Source: Halomicrobium sp. LC1Hm
GTDB lineage: Archaea > Halobacteriota > Halobacteria > Halobacteriales > Haloarculaceae
Reading direction: 5' to 3'
NCBI RefSeq assembly: GCF_009617995.1
Contig: NZ_CP044129.1
Coordinates: 1,054,001-1,118,000 of the forward strand
DNA: 64,000 nucleotides
Made by a program: the position numbers and the translations under genes. Within the stretch, counting starts at the first letter, position 1. Each line of letters opens with the position of its first letter. The notes below the pieces were generated by a model. It saw only the letters and a program-made list of their open reading frames with translations, made no database searches and was not told where the DNA came from. This document shows positions 52,098 to 61,163 of this stretch, in pieces.

Positions 52098-53090
52098 CTA
52101 CCGCCCCACCGCCACGGTGACGGCGTCGTCGAAGCGCTCCTTCTCGCGGGCGAGGTCGTGCTCTCGGCCGCCCGCGATGGCCGAGGCCTCCGCGATGCCC
52201 GGCCAGCCGATCAGTTCCTTCGACCGGGAGGGCGAGGGGCCCTCGAACGCTTCTAGAGTCTCTTTCTCGAAGAGGACGACGCCGGCCCCGATCTCCTGGG
52301 CGGCCTCGTAGAGGCCGTCTTCGCCCTCCTTTCGGGTCCCGGTCGCGACGAACTCCACGTCCGAGCGGTCGAGTCCCAGATCGTCGAGCGCGGCGTCCCA
52401 GGCGTCGAGCACCTGCTGGCTGTCGACGCCCGAGACCGTTCCGGTCCCCAGCACCACGCCGTCGTCTTCGTTGCGCTTGAGCACGGTCACGTCGTCGCCC
52501 ACGAGGACGGCTTTCGGGCCGTCGAGGCGGGCGACGGGACCCAGTTCCTCGTTCAGCACCGCGAGGTTCGTCGCCACCGTCGAGTCGCCGTTGACGACGT
52601 GGGTGTCCAGCGCCTTGGCCTTGCTCTCGACGCCCTGCTTGCCCGCGGCCTCGCTCGCGGTCGTCATCGCCGGGACTGCGCCCAGCTGCGCGAGGTCGTT
52701 GGCGACCTGATTGGCACCGTGGTGGCCCCCGGTGATCGGGATGGCCCACGTCAGGGCCTCGTCGATCACGACGATCGCGGGGTCGTCCCACTTGTCGTCG
52801 AGCAGCGGCGCGGTCTTTCGCATCGCGATGCCGGAGGCCATCAGGCCGACGAAACAGTCGTACTCGCCCCAGTACTCCTCGAACACGTCGCCGTGGTACT
52901 CGACGATGTCGACGGTCTCGTAGTCGTCGCCGATCTCGGCGACGATCTCGCGTGCGGTGTCGAGCTTGCGCTCGAAGCTGATGATCGCGATCTCCTCGGC
53001 CACTTCCCCGTCTGAGTCGGACGTCGAACAGTGGCCGCTCGATCCGTCGCTCGATGCGTCCGTCTCGGTGCCGTCGTTGTCGATGCTCAT
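52098..53090 (-). CDS. cbiG: Cobalt-precorrin-5A hydrolase
   Basis: 330 residues. CbiG opens the delta-lactone of cobalt-precorrin-5A with loss of acetaldehyde. The N-terminal domain has FVGLMASGIAMRKTAPLL and ITGGHHGANQVANDLA; the C-terminal domain has VLGTGTVSGV and FVATGTRKEGEDGLYEAA. The N-terminal 25 residues are a polar tail, as with several proteins of this operon. It belongs to the anaerobic (early cobalt) route. Two bases separate it from cbiF. Confidence 0.93.
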   Translation of the reverse strand: MSIDNDGTETDASSDGSSGHCSTSDSDGEVAEEIAIISFERKLDTAREIVAEIGDDYETVDIVEYHGDVFEEYWGEYDCFVGLMASGIAMRKTAPLLDDKWDDPAIVVIDEALTWAIPITGGHHGANQVANDLAQLGAVPAMTTASEAAGKQGVESKAKALDTHVVNGDSTVATNLAVLNEELGPVARLDGPKAVLVGDDVTVLKRNEDDGVVLGTGTVSGVDSQQVLDAWDAALDDLGLDRSDVEFVATGTRKEGEDGLYEAAQEIGAGVVLFEKETLEAFEGPSPSRSKELIGWPGIAEASAIAGGREHDLAREKERFDDAVTVAVGR

Positions 53091-53092
53091 TG

Positions 53093-53956
53093 TCAGTCGT
53101 CTGCCTCGCTCTCGCTTCCGTCGCGATTCGCCCAGCCGTCGTACAGGTAGGACCGTTCGTACCCCGCCTTCCGGGCCGCGTCGCCGATCACCACCAGCGC
53201 CGAGGCGCGGTAGCCGGCGGCCTCGACGCGGTCGCCGATCGTCTCGACGGTCCCCTCGATCACGTCTTCGTCCGGCCAGGAGGCGTGATAGACGACGGCG
53301 ACGGGCGTGTCCGGGTCGTGGCCGTCGTCCAGCAGGCGGTCCATCGTCTCGGCGACGGCGTGAGTCCCCAGATAGAGGCAGGTCGTCACGTCGCCCATCT
53401 CGACGAACTCGCTAATGTGGTCGTCCTCGGCGTCGAGGGTCTTGCCCTGCGGGCGGGTGAAGGCGACGTGGTTCGCCACGCCGTTCAGGGTCAGCTGGGT
53501 CCGCAGCGTCGCACTCGCGGCGAACGCCGAGGTCACGCCGGGGACGATGTAGGTCGGAACGCCCTCGTGTTCCAGCGCGTCCATCTGTTCCAGCGCCGCG
53601 CCGTAGATCGCCGGATCGCCGCTGTGGAGCCGCACCACGTCTCGTCCGTCCTCGTAGGCGTCTCGCATCAGCGGCACCAGCTCTTCGAGGTCCTTGCCGA
53701 TGCTCGAAACTTGCTCGGCGTCCGCACAGTAGGCGTCGAGCAGCTCGCTGTTGACCAGCGAGCCGGCGTGGACGACCAGATCGGCGTCCTCGACGAGTTC
53801 CCTGCCGGTGACCGTCAGCAGTCCCGGATCGCCGGGGCCGGCACCGACGAAGGGAATCCCATCCTGTACGTCGCCAGCGGCGTGGGCCTGGATCCGGTCG
53901 TCGCGGTCCCCGCGGTCGTCTGCGGCCGCGTCGATCGCGTCCTGTGGGTCCGTCAT
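53093..53956 (-). CDS. cbiF: Cobalt-precorrin-4 C11-methyltransferase
   Basis: 287 residues, tetrapyrrole methylase. Characteristic motifs are FVGAGPGDPGLLTVTGR, VVRLHSGDPAIYGA, YIVPGVTSAFAASATL and FTRPQGKT. It methylates C11 of cobalt-precorrin-4. The start at 53956 overlaps the end of cbiL by four bases. The C-terminal tail is acidic. Confidence 0.95.
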   Translation of the reverse strand: MTDPQDAIDAAADDRGDRDDRIQAHAAGDVQDGIPFVGAGPGDPGLLTVTGRELVEDADLVVHAGSLVNSELLDAYCADAEQVSSIGKDLEELVPLMRDAYEDGRDVVRLHSGDPAIYGAALEQMDALEHEGVPTYIVPGVTSAFAASATLRTQLTLNGVANHVAFTRPQGKTLDAEDDHISEFVEMGDVTTCLYLGTHAVAETMDRLLDDGHDPDTPVAVVYHASWPDEDVIEGTVETIGDRVEAAGYRASALVVIGDAARKAGYERSYLYDGWANRDGSESEADD

Positions 53957-54723
53957 CGCTGTCCCCCCGCGGACACGTCGGCGCTGGCATCGCCGTCGGT
54001 CGTCTCGACGGCCGTCCCGGCCTCCCCTCGCTCGTCTGCCGTCTCGAAGGTCGCCGTCGCCGGCTCGGCGTCGAGTTCTCGCTTCTCGGCGTAGGCCAGC
54101 GTGTAGTAGTCCCGTTCCGTGAGTTCCTCGGGGTCGTCGGTGACGACCGTCTCGCCCTGTTCCATGTAGAGCCGGCGGCCGTAGACGACATCGTAACCGG
54201 CGTCGACGAGTCGCTCGTGGGTCGCCGGCACGTCCGTCACCTTGAACAGCACCATCCGGTCTGGCCCGGTCGGGGCCGCGCCGCGGGCGGCCTCGTGGAG
54301 CGTGAGGCTCGCGCCGGCCGCCACTTCGACGCCAAGCGCCGTCGTGAACGCGCTGACGGCGCTGACGCCGGGGACCGTCTCGACGGTCACGTCGGGGTGG
54401 AACGCGTCCAGCGTCCGGCGCAGGTGGCCGAACGTCGAGTAGACGTTCGGGTCCCCGAGCGTCACGAACGCCGCCGTCCCGTCGCGGGCTCGCGGTGCGA
54501 TCTCGGCGGCGGCCGCCTTCCAGGCCCGGCGGAGTTCGTCCTCGTCGCGGGTCATCGGGAAGTCGAGGTCCCCGATCCGGTCCTCGTCGACGTACGTCGT
54601 CGCGACCGACCGCGAGAGCCTGCCGGGCGTGTACACCACGTCGGCGGTTTCGAGGATATCGCGCCCGCGCACGGTCACGAGATCGGCGTCTCCGGGGCCG
54701 AGTCCGACGCCGTAGAGGGTCAC
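53953..54723 (-). CDS. cbiL: Cobalt-factor II/precorrin-2 C20-methyltransferase
   Basis: 256 residues, tetrapyrrole methylase. The SAM site reads LYGVGLGPGDADLVTVRG; AFVTLGDPNVYSTFGHL and ETVPGVSAVSAFTTALG follow, all typical of CbiL/CobI. It makes the C20 methylation, the first step after cobalt insertion by CbiX. The final 35 residues form an acidic, low-complexity tail. Overlaps cbiT and cbiF by four bases each. Confidence 0.94.
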   Translation of the reverse strand: MTLYGVGLGPGDADLVTVRGRDILETADVVYTPGRLSRSVATTYVDEDRIGDLDFPMTRDEDELRRAWKAAAAEIAPRARDGTAAFVTLGDPNVYSTFGHLRRTLDAFHPDVTVETVPGVSAVSAFTTALGVEVAAGASLTLHEAARGAAPTGPDRMVLFKVTDVPATHERLVDAGYDVVYGRRLYMEQGETVVTDDPEELTERDYYTLAYAEKRELDAEPATATFETADERGEAGTAVETTDGDASADVSAGGQR

Positions 54724-55280
54724 TGCTCTCCCTCCCGGTTCCCCGCGCCGCCGACGAGCATGTACACCGGGTTCTCGGCGTCGAAGCTCGTCGCCCCGGC
54801 GAGTTCGTAGCCGTGGCTCACCTGGAACTGGACGACCTCGTCGAGGATCCCTCGCTCGCGGAACGCCGCCGTCGCGGCACCCGCCACTTCGAGCCGCGAG
54901 ACGTTCATCACGACGCGGTCGACCTCGGTCTCGACGGCGTGGTCGAGGATCGCCTCGTAGTTCCGACTCCCGCCCAGAAAGAGCGCGTCGGCGTCGTCGG
55001 GGAGTCCGTCGGGGGCCTCGGCCTCGCGGACGGTCACGTCGGCGGCCGCGTCGTTGGCCGCGAGGTTCTTGCGCGTCGTTGCAACCTTACTTGCCTTACG
55101 TTCCAGTGCGGTGACCCGTCCGGCGCGGCGACTCGCCTGGATCGTCACGGCACCGGTACAGGAGCCGACTTCCGCGAAGTGGTCGTCCGGGCCGAGAGCG
55201 AGCTTGTCGAGCAGGACGGCCCTGACTTCCGGCTTCGTCGGGCCTGCCTTGGCGTCGTGAGGAAGCGATACGTGCGCCAT
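54720..55280 (-). CDS. cbiT: Cobalt-precorrin-6B C15-methyltransferase (decarboxylating)
   Basis: 186 residues, class-I methyltransferase. The SAM motif is FAEVGSCTGAVTIQAS, with the D/E motif later (ALERKASKV). Together with CbiE it methylates C15 and decarboxylates the C12 acetate. The start at 55280 is preferred to 55313 because the upstream frame overlaps operator site B. First gene of the ten-gene operon cbiT-cbiL-cbiF-cbiG-cbiH2-cbiH-ferredoxin-unknown-cbiX-DUF3209. Confidence 0.93.
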   Translation of the reverse strand: MAHVSLPHDAKAGPTKPEVRAVLLDKLALGPDDHFAEVGSCTGAVTIQASRRAGRVTALERKASKVATTRKNLAANDAAADVTVREAEAPDGLPDDADALFLGGSRNYEAILDHAVETEVDRVVMNVSRLEVAGAATAAFRERGILDEVVQFQVSHGYELAGATSFDAENPVYMLVGGAGNREGEQ

Positions 55281-55304
55281 CGGCGAACACAAGGCTCGTT
55301 GCGC

Positions 55305-55328
55305 GTAAAACAATTTTGGTTGTTTTAC
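55305..55328. promoter_or_regulatory. Candidate cobalamin operator, site B (cbiT promoter)
   Basis: GTAAAACAA-ttttgg-TTGTTTTAC, a perfect 9-base inverted repeat with a 6-base spacer, 25 bases upstream of the cbiT ATG at 55280. Same architecture as site A at 37571-37594. The A/T-rich half-sites may overlap the TATA box. Confidence 0.6.
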
Positions 55329-55330
55329 CC

Positions 55331-55347
55331 CAAGGAAAATTTCCTTG
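55331..55347 (-). terminator. Palindrome downstream of the HalX gene, possible terminator
   Basis: CAAGGAAA-a-TTTCCTTG, a perfect 8-1-8 palindrome 20 bases beyond the HalX stop and directly ahead of operator site B. It may terminate the HalX transcript and so insulate the cbiT promoter, or form part of the operator region. Confidence 0.4.
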
Positions 55348-55367
55348 TGCCGGCCCCGACGGCGGCC

Positions 55368-55937
55368 CTAGTTGCCCCGCTCGATCTGTTCGTGGATCTC
55401 GACGACGCTCTCGAAGTCGTCGATCTCGGCTTCGAGCTGGCCGCGGAGTTCGCTCGCACGCCGCTTTAGCTCCTGGTACTCCTCGCTGTCGGCCAGTTCG
55501 TACTGGGGGTGCTCGGATTCGAGCACGTCGAGTTTCGACCGGAGTTCGAAGAACTCGTCGAGTCGCTCGTCGGGCTCTCGATCGACGTGCTGGGCGATCG
55601 TCTCGCGCAGCGTCTCGTTGTCGATCGGTTTCGTCAGGTAGTCGTCGAAGTCCATCTCCAGAATGTTGAGGTCCGGACCGACGGCGGTCGCCATGATCAC
55701 GGGACAGTCGTACCCTCGCTCGCGCAACTCGGCGAGCACGTCGTCGCCGTGCATCTCCGGCATTCGCCGGTCGAGCAACACGGCGTCGACGTCCTCGTCG
55801 ATGGCGTCGAGCGCGGCGGCTCCGCCGATCGCGACGCGTGTCTCGAACGCCTCGTCGAGGGCGAGCGCGTACGTCTCGGCCACGCTCTCCTCGTCTTCGA
55901 CGACGAGGACGAGCGGCCGGTGTTCCGTTCGTGCCAC
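55368..55937 (-). CDS. HalX-domain response regulator
   Basis: 189 residues. The N-terminal receiver domain begins LVLVVEDEESVAETYALAL; the phospho-acceptor Asp is in AVLLDRRMPEMHGDDVL, and the switch Lys in DYLTKPIDNETL. The C-terminal HalX domain (from about 125) is a charged coiled-coil ending QLEAEIDDFESVVEIHEQIE. No DNA-binding domain is apparent, so it probably signals through protein contacts. No sensor kinase lies beside it. It is divergent from the trkH gene, so a link to potassium or osmotic control is possible but unproven. Confidence 0.92.
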   Translation of the reverse strand: MARTEHRPLVLVVEDEESVAETYALALDEAFETRVAIGGAAALDAIDEDVDAVLLDRRMPEMHGDDVLAELRERGYDCPVIMATAVGPDLNILEMDFDDYLTKPIDNETLRETIAQHVDREPDERLDEFFELRSKLDVLESEHPQYELADSEEYQELKRRASELRGQLEAEIDDFESVVEIHEQIERGN

Positions 55938-56090
55938 GTCTGTGGTCGTAGGGTCCCTGATGCAAAGAAGCTGACTGCAGTCGGGACAGCCCCTCGGGGT
56001 GTCCTCGGTTGCCGTCGATTTGCATCGCCTTTCTTGTCACGAAACCACCACGAGCGTTCCGGTGATTTGATAGTGTCCGGCAGTCGGATA

Positions 56091-56100
56091 CCCTATAGTG
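56091..56100 (+). promoter_or_regulatory. TATA box for trkH
   Basis: CCCTATAGTG lies 21-30 bases upstream of the GTG at 56121, supporting a leaderless start there. Confidence 0.55.
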
Positions 56101-56120
56101 ATGTACGGGCGTGGTCGGCC

Positions 56121-57683
56121 GTGAGCTGGGGTGTCGACTGGCGGGCCAGCACGAGCCTCGTCGGCACCGTCGTGAAGTACCTCTCGCTGACGATGGTGGT
56201 GCCCCTCGTCGTCGCCATCATCTACGGCGAGGACATCGCCGTCTTCGTCGTGTCGATCGCGGCCGCGGCCGTGCTGGGGCTGGCACTCGAACAGTTCGAT
56301 CCAGAGCCCGACGTCGGCCCCCGCGAAGCGCTCGTGTTGGTCTCGTTCGCGTGGCTGGCCGCGGCCGTCGTCGGGACGATCCCCTATCTGATCGCCGGGA
56401 ACGGCATCCCGTTCGTGATGGCTCCGAGCGCGCCCGCGTCGACGCTGGCCAACCCGGTCAACGCCCTCTTCGAGTCGACGAGCGGCTTCACGACGACGGG
56501 GGCGACGGTGCTGGGCGAGATCAGCACGGATCGCCACTCCCACGCGGTGATGATGTGGCGACAGCTCACCCAGTGGCTGGGCGGCATGGGTATCATCGTC
56601 CTGATGATCGCGATTCTGCCGGAGCTGGCGGTCAACGGCGCACAGCTGATGCAGTCTGAGGCCCCCGGTCCGGAACTCCAGAAGCTCACCCCCAAGATCG
56701 TCGAGACGGCCCGCGCGCTGTGGCTGATCTACTTCGGCTTCACGGTGCTGTACGTCGTCGTGATGTACGGCCTCCATTTCGTCGGGCTGGCCGAGAACAT
56801 GACCCTGTACAACGCGATTTCCCACGGGTTCTCGACGATGCCGACTGGCGGCTTCTCGCCCGAGGCCGACAGTATCGCCGCGTTCAAACCGATCGTCCAG
56901 TGGGTCGCGATCCCGTTCATGGTCGCGGCTGGTGTCAACTTCGCCCTGTTCTGGCACGTCGTCCGCGGCGAGTTCCGATCGCTTCTCGAAGACACGGAGT
57001 TCCGGGCCTACGCCGGCGCGACGGCGGTACTGATCGCCGTGCTGTCGGCGCTCCTGTTTCGCGGGGCCGCACCGCCGCTCGAACTCGGCGGGACGACGGC
57101 CGGCGCGACCGAGAACGCGCTGCGCCAGGCGGCATTCCAGATCGCTTCCCTGCTGAACTCGACGGGATTCGCGACCAGTGACTTCGCTCAGTGGGGCGAC
57201 CACACGAAGATCTTCCTGCTGTTTACGATGTTTATCGGTGGCTCGGCCGGATCGACCGGCGGGGGCGTGAAGGTCGTCCGGTGGCTCGTCGTGTTCAAAG
57301 CGGTCCGTCGAGAACTGTTCACGACGGCGAATCCAAACACGGTCCGTCCGGTCCGGCTCGCCGGACAGGTCGTCGACGAGGACGCGATCCGTGGCATCAT
57401 GGGATTTACGCTGTTGTACTTGGTGCTGTTCGGTATCAGTGCAGTCTTCCTCGGTCTCGATTCTGCGCGAGTGGGGTACGACCTGACCGTCCTCGAGTCG
57501 GTCAGTGCCTCACTGGCAGCACTGGGGAACATCGGCCCGGGATTTGGTCGCCTGGGGCCGTTCGGGAGCTACCTCGATCTCCCGGGCACCTCGAAGCTGT
57601 TGATGGTGTTCCTGATGTGGATCGGCCGCCTCGAGATCGTCCCCGTACTCGCGCTGTTCGTCGGCCGCCTGGACCGATCGTAG
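56121..57683 (+). CDS. trkH: TrkH potassium uptake channel subunit
   Basis: 520 residues from the GTG at 56121. Four M-P-M repeats make the K+ pore; the filter loops include STSGFTTTGATVL, SHGFSTMPTGGFS, LLNSTGFATSDF and a last ASLAALGNIGPGFG. An early frame extension back to 55509 runs through the HalX gene and is spurious. Together with the TrkA gating ring encoded 64 bases downstream it takes up K+ for osmotic balance, a central need of salt-in halophiles. Confidence 0.95.
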   Translation: MSWGVDWRASTSLVGTVVKYLSLTMVVPLVVAIIYGEDIAVFVVSIAAAAVLGLALEQFDPEPDVGPREALVLVSFAWLAAAVVGTIPYLIAGNGIPFVMAPSAPASTLANPVNALFESTSGFTTTGATVLGEISTDRHSHAVMMWRQLTQWLGGMGIIVLMIAILPELAVNGAQLMQSEAPGPELQKLTPKIVETARALWLIYFGFTVLYVVVMYGLHFVGLAENMTLYNAISHGFSTMPTGGFSPEADSIAAFKPIVQWVAIPFMVAAGVNFALFWHVVRGEFRSLLEDTEFRAYAGATAVLIAVLSALLFRGAAPPLELGGTTAGATENALRQAAFQIASLLNSTGFATSDFAQWGDHTKIFLLFTMFIGGSAGSTGGGVKVVRWLVVFKAVRRELFTTANPNTVRPVRLAGQVVDEDAIRGIMGFTLLYLVLFGISAVFLGLDSARVGYDLTVLESVSASLAALGNIGPGFGRLGPFGSYLDLPGTSKLLMVFLMWIGRLEIVPVLALFVGRLDRS

Positions 57684-57747
57684 CGGGTCCGTAACGTACT
57701 TGCCGACACCTCCGGAAGGTTGTGGAAATGACACGGGAGTGGACCGT

Positions 57748-59085
57748 ATGCGCGTGATCGTCGTCGGGGCCGGTGAGGTCGGCCGCTCGATCGCCGCGAA
57801 CCTCGCCGACGGACACGACGTCGTGGTCGTCGAACGCGACGCCGAACTCGTCGAAGAACTCACCTACTCGCTGGACATTCTCGCGATCGAGGGGGACGGT
57901 ACCAAACTCGACGTTCTCCGAGAGGCCGGCGTCGAGGAGGCCGATATGCTGATCGCCAGTACCGACATCGACGAGACCAACATCGTCGCCTGCGGTGCGG
58001 CAAAGGCGATCTCTGACGCGTTCACCATCGCGCGGGTGAAGCGCCGGGACCTCCTGGAGACGTGGCAAAACACGAACCGGGCGTTCGATGTCGACTTCAT
58101 GGTCAGCTCCGACCTGTTGACCGCAGAAGCTATTTTCCGTATCTCCGGCGTGCCCGGTGCCCAGGACGTCGATACGTTCGCGGGCGGAATCGTCCGGATG
58201 GCGGAGTTCGAGATCGACGAGGACAGTCCGGTCACTGGCCAGTCAGTCAGAGAAGCGGACCGCTACGCGTCGCTGACGTTCGCCGCCCTGTTCCGGGACG
58301 AGACGGTCATCATTCCGACCGGCGACACCGTCATCGAGATCGGCGACCGGGTGGTCGTCATCGGGAGCCCGGATTCGATCGCCGACTTCGCGACCGATAC
58401 GGTCTGTGCGGGCGACGAGAACGGGGCCGACTCGGTCGTCATCGTCGGCGGCAGCAAGATCGGGTTCCAGGTCGCGCGCCTGTTCGAAGAACACGGCTAC
58501 TATCCACAACTGATCGAGCGCGACGAGGATCGGGCCCGCGAACTGGCCGAACAGCTCCCGAACACGACCGTCCTCCAGAGCGACGCAACCGATTCGGAGT
58601 TTCTCCTCCAGGAGCGCGTCGACGAGGCGGACGTCGTCGTCGCTGCCCTGGAAAGCGACGAGAAGAACCTGCTCGTCTCGCTGCTGGCAGAGCGCATCGG
58701 CGTCGACCGAACGATCGCCGTCGTCAACCAGGTCGAATACGCCGACCTGTTCGAGACCGTCGGCGTCGACATCGCCGTCAATCCCCGCGAGGAGACGGCC
58801 GAGGAGATCGTCCGTTTCACGCGGGACAACCGAACCGAGAAGATCGCCATGCTCGAACACGACCTGGCGGAGGTCGTCGAGATCGAGATCGAGTCCGACA
58901 GCGTGCTCGCGGGTCGTCGGATCGCCGATGCCGTCCAGGACCTCCCGCCGGGCGTCGTCGTCGGGGCGGTCTCCCGTAGCGGCACACTCGTGACGCCACG
59001 GGGCGATACGACGATCGAGGCCGGTGACCACGCTATCGTGTTCGTCGAATCGGCAATCGTCGACGAGGTCAGCGCGATTATCTGA
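57748..59085 (+). CDS. trkA: TrkA, potassium channel gating subunit
   Basis: 445 residues with a duplicated RCK_N/RCK_C layout. The first Rossmann motif is MRVIVVGAGEVGRSIAANL and the second VVIVGGSKIGFQVARLF; each is followed by an acidic residue that binds NAD ribose and by a TrkA_C domain. Cytoplasmic ring that gates TrkH in response to nucleotide. The start at 57748 is the Met immediately before the Rossmann strand. Confidence 0.96.
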   Translation: MRVIVVGAGEVGRSIAANLADGHDVVVVERDAELVEELTYSLDILAIEGDGTKLDVLREAGVEEADMLIASTDIDETNIVACGAAKAISDAFTIARVKRRDLLETWQNTNRAFDVDFMVSSDLLTAEAIFRISGVPGAQDVDTFAGGIVRMAEFEIDEDSPVTGQSVREADRYASLTFAALFRDETVIIPTGDTVIEIGDRVVVIGSPDSIADFATDTVCAGDENGADSVVIVGGSKIGFQVARLFEEHGYYPQLIERDEDRARELAEQLPNTTVLQSDATDSEFLLQERVDEADVVVAALESDEKNLLVSLLAERIGVDRTIAVVNQVEYADLFETVGVDIAVNPREETAEEIVRFTRDNRTEKIAMLEHDLAEVVEIEIESDSVLAGRRIADAVQDLPPGVVVGAVSRSGTLVTPRGDTTIEAGDHAIVFVESAIVDEVSAII

Positions 59086-59167
59086 GCCGCCGTCGCCCCG
59101 GTGGGTCACGGTCGGCGTCTGTCGGTCTCGCCGTCCCCACCAGCCTTGCGGGGCCTCGGGGGTGTCC

Positions 59168-60013
59168 TCACTCGTCCAGCGTCGCCTCGGTGTCGATGCC
59201 GTACACGCGGGCGGGCGTCTCGACGTGCGCCCGGCGGACGGCCTCGTCGTGGCCCTCTTCGAGGAGCCACCGGACCCGCCGCGGGACGGTCTTCGGTCCC
59301 AGCACTGCGCCGGGACGGTCGGGGTCGTCGATGTAGTCGGTCTCCATCAGGAACGGCTCGCCCGTCTCGACGGCGTCTTCGATGTCCTCGGTGTTCGCGA
59401 TGACGCTCTTGACCGGGCCGCGAACCCGGCCGTTCGAGTAGTGTTTGACGACCTGCTCGCGGGGCAGCCCCTCGCTCTCGGCCCACTCGGCGATCTCGGT
59501 GAAGTCTTCGCCCCCCTCCGTGTGGAGCTGGACGACACAGCCCACCTCGCCGGCCAGATCGAAGGCGTGGCGCATCACCGCGTTCGACGCCTCCCAGACG
59601 GCGTCGTCGACCTCGTAGTGGGGCCGCCCGGACTTGATCGCCAGCGCCGGGCCGTCGGCGACGTACTCGGCGGCCACGTCCAGCCCGGCCTGCATGATGT
59701 CCCGTGCCTCCGCGGGCGTGTAACCGTCGTCGACGAGCTGGCTGATCAGCGCCGGGTGGACCCCCAGCACGGGCCACGCCCGCCCGGGCAGGACCTCGTC
59801 GGCGGCCTCGGTCACGTCGACGGTCAGGTCGAAACACTCCCGGAAGATCGACTCGTCGGTCGCCGCCTCGACGAGGTTCCACGACGGCTTGTTCAGCACG
59901 TTCAGGTGAGTCCCGCCGTGGTCGGCGAACTCCTCGACGGCTTCGACGCCGCGGCCGTTGACCGGATCGAGGTGCAGGTGGTTGTCCAGCACCGGCGTGT
60001 CGAGTTCGTCCAT
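59168..60013 (-). CDS. TatD-like metal-dependent hydrolase (archaeal TIM-barrel type)
   Basis: 281 residues, TatD/amidohydrolase-like TIM barrel. The N-terminal NHLHLDP holds the H-x-H metal site; later ligands are in VQLHTEGG and LMETDYIDDP. This archaeal subgroup has no settled substrate. The start at 60013 is the first Met of the conserved region (MDELDTPVLDNHLHL). It is 34 bases downstream of the NYN nuclease gene on the same strand, so the two may be co-transcribed and act on nucleic acids. The predicted protein is acidic and has no signal peptide. Confidence 0.85.
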   Translation of the reverse strand: MDELDTPVLDNHLHLDPVNGRGVEAVEEFADHGGTHLNVLNKPSWNLVEAATDESIFRECFDLTVDVTEAADEVLPGRAWPVLGVHPALISQLVDDGYTPAEARDIMQAGLDVAAEYVADGPALAIKSGRPHYEVDDAVWEASNAVMRHAFDLAGEVGCVVQLHTEGGEDFTEIAEWAESEGLPREQVVKHYSNGRVRGPVKSVIANTEDIEDAVETGEPFLMETDYIDDPDRPGAVLGPKTVPRRVRWLLEEGHDEAVRRAHVETPARVYGIDTEATLDE

Positions 60014-60047
60014 ACGCGGTCGTGGGGTGGACGGCCCAAAAGGGGTT

Positions 60048-60506
60048 CTACTCCTCCAGCGTCGTCGCGTTCTGGGCGGCGTTCCTGAGAGCGTCAGAGC
60101 GGCCGTGTTCGCCGGGCGCGATCGCCAGCGTCTGGATGCCCCGCTCGCCGACACTCTCCAGGACGGGCTTGAAGTCGGTGTCCCGCGAGACGATCGCCAG
60201 CAGGTCGATGGCCCCGTCGGCTCCCGCGGCGGTCGCGTCGACGGCCAGCTTCACGTCCACGTCGCCACTGGTGACGACGACCTCGAAGCCACGCGCCTCC
60301 GCGGCCTGGATCAGGCCCGGCGTGGCGTGTTCGTCCACGTAGAGTCGCGTGATCGCCAGTCGCCCCCACTGCTCGGCCTCCTCGCGCACGTCGTCGAGAT
60401 CCACGTCGAACTCGCTGCGGAGCACGTTCGGTCCGTCGACGAACAGTCCCACCCGTGGCTCACCCGTCTCGCCGTCGTCCCCGAGGAGCCGACCCAGCAG
60501 TTTCAT
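60048..60506 (-). CDS. NYN domain (LabA/PIN-like) nuclease
   Basis: 152 residues. PIN-like acidic residues are visible in VGLFVDGPNV, VDVKLAVDA and VSRDTDFKPVL, the NYN-domain pattern of predicted metal-dependent RNA nucleases. The start at 60506 follows the conserved MKLLGRLLG; the upstream frame extension (to 60584) is not conserved. It is paired with the TatD-like hydrolase gene downstream, which suggests a shared RNA- or DNA-processing role. Confidence 0.88.
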   Translation of the reverse strand: MKLLGRLLGDDGETGEPRVGLFVDGPNVLRSEFDVDLDDVREEAEQWGRLAITRLYVDEHATPGLIQAAEARGFEVVVTSGDVDVKLAVDATAAGADGAIDLLAIVSRDTDFKPVLESVGERGIQTLAIAPGEHGRSDALRNAAQNATTLEE

Positions 60507-60653
60507 ACCTGCCGGTCCGACCCGACGCCTAAAGGGGTTACCGCTCTGGTGGGTGATCGAATCGCCACCGCCGCTTTTTCCCAATGTCCGTCGTGCTGCC
60601 GATACGCCCGGACAGCGGAGACAGCAGGCCCATCACGACGCACGTTACGCCAA

Positions 60654-61163
60654 TCAATCAGTACACGTCTGCACGTCGTCCGGCGGAAATTCGACGGTGA
60701 CTGATGCTCGACTCGGGACGTTCCCGAACAATGATTTGCTCCAGACGTTCACCATGGCCCAGTTTGCCGATTCCTCAAGTGGTTCCGGCCACTCATCGAG
60801 AGGAATCTCGAACGTGACTTGGTCCCCGTCGATCGAGTGACGTGGGCACCAGCCCTTGTTTCGCCCCTCCTCGGTGAGTCGGAGGGTGGATGCAAAGACT
60901 GTCAAAAACGTCTCGCCAGGGTCGAATTGAAGATGGTGTTCGATATCGTCGATGTAAGAGACATCGTCGTTTATCGCTTCGTTCGCATCGTCTGGCGTCT
61001 CGAAGACAGCCGCCGTAAACGGGGCATCGTCCCACCGACTCTCATCCTCGAATAGTGGTTCTTCTGTGGTAAACTGAATACGGGACTTCGAACTTGTCCC
61101 TCCAAGACAGCCGGCAACGGCCGCTGTCCCTACTGTAGCGATATACTTCCTTCTTGTTGTCAT
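60654..61163 (-). CDS. Putative Tat lipoprotein, unknown function
   Basis: 169 residues from the ATG at 61163. The signal TTRRKYIATVGTAAVAGCLGG carries a twin-Arg motif and a lipobox. The mature domain has no known family; it contains segments such as SRWDDAPFTAAVFETPDD and FEIPLDEWPEPLEE and a C-terminal VEFPPDDVQTC with a second Cys. An alternative start at 61184 sits too close to the TATA-like TTTTTAATAG at 61192-61201. The gene is somewhat less GC-rich than its neighbours and may be a recent arrival. Confidence 0.7.
   Translation of the reverse strand: MTTRRKYIATVGTAAVAGCLGGTSSKSRIQFTTEEPLFEDESRWDDAPFTAAVFETPDDANEAINDDVSYIDDIEHHLQFDPGETFLTVFASTLRLTEEGRNKGWCPRHSIDGDQVTFEIPLDEWPEPLEESANWAMVNVWSKSLFGNVPSRASVTVEFPPDDVQTCTD

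Noticed and set aside
55331-55347. Part of the cobalamin operator
   Set aside because: The AAGGAAA/TTTCCTT palindrome has a different sequence and spacing from sites A, B and C; a terminator for the HalX gene is more likely.
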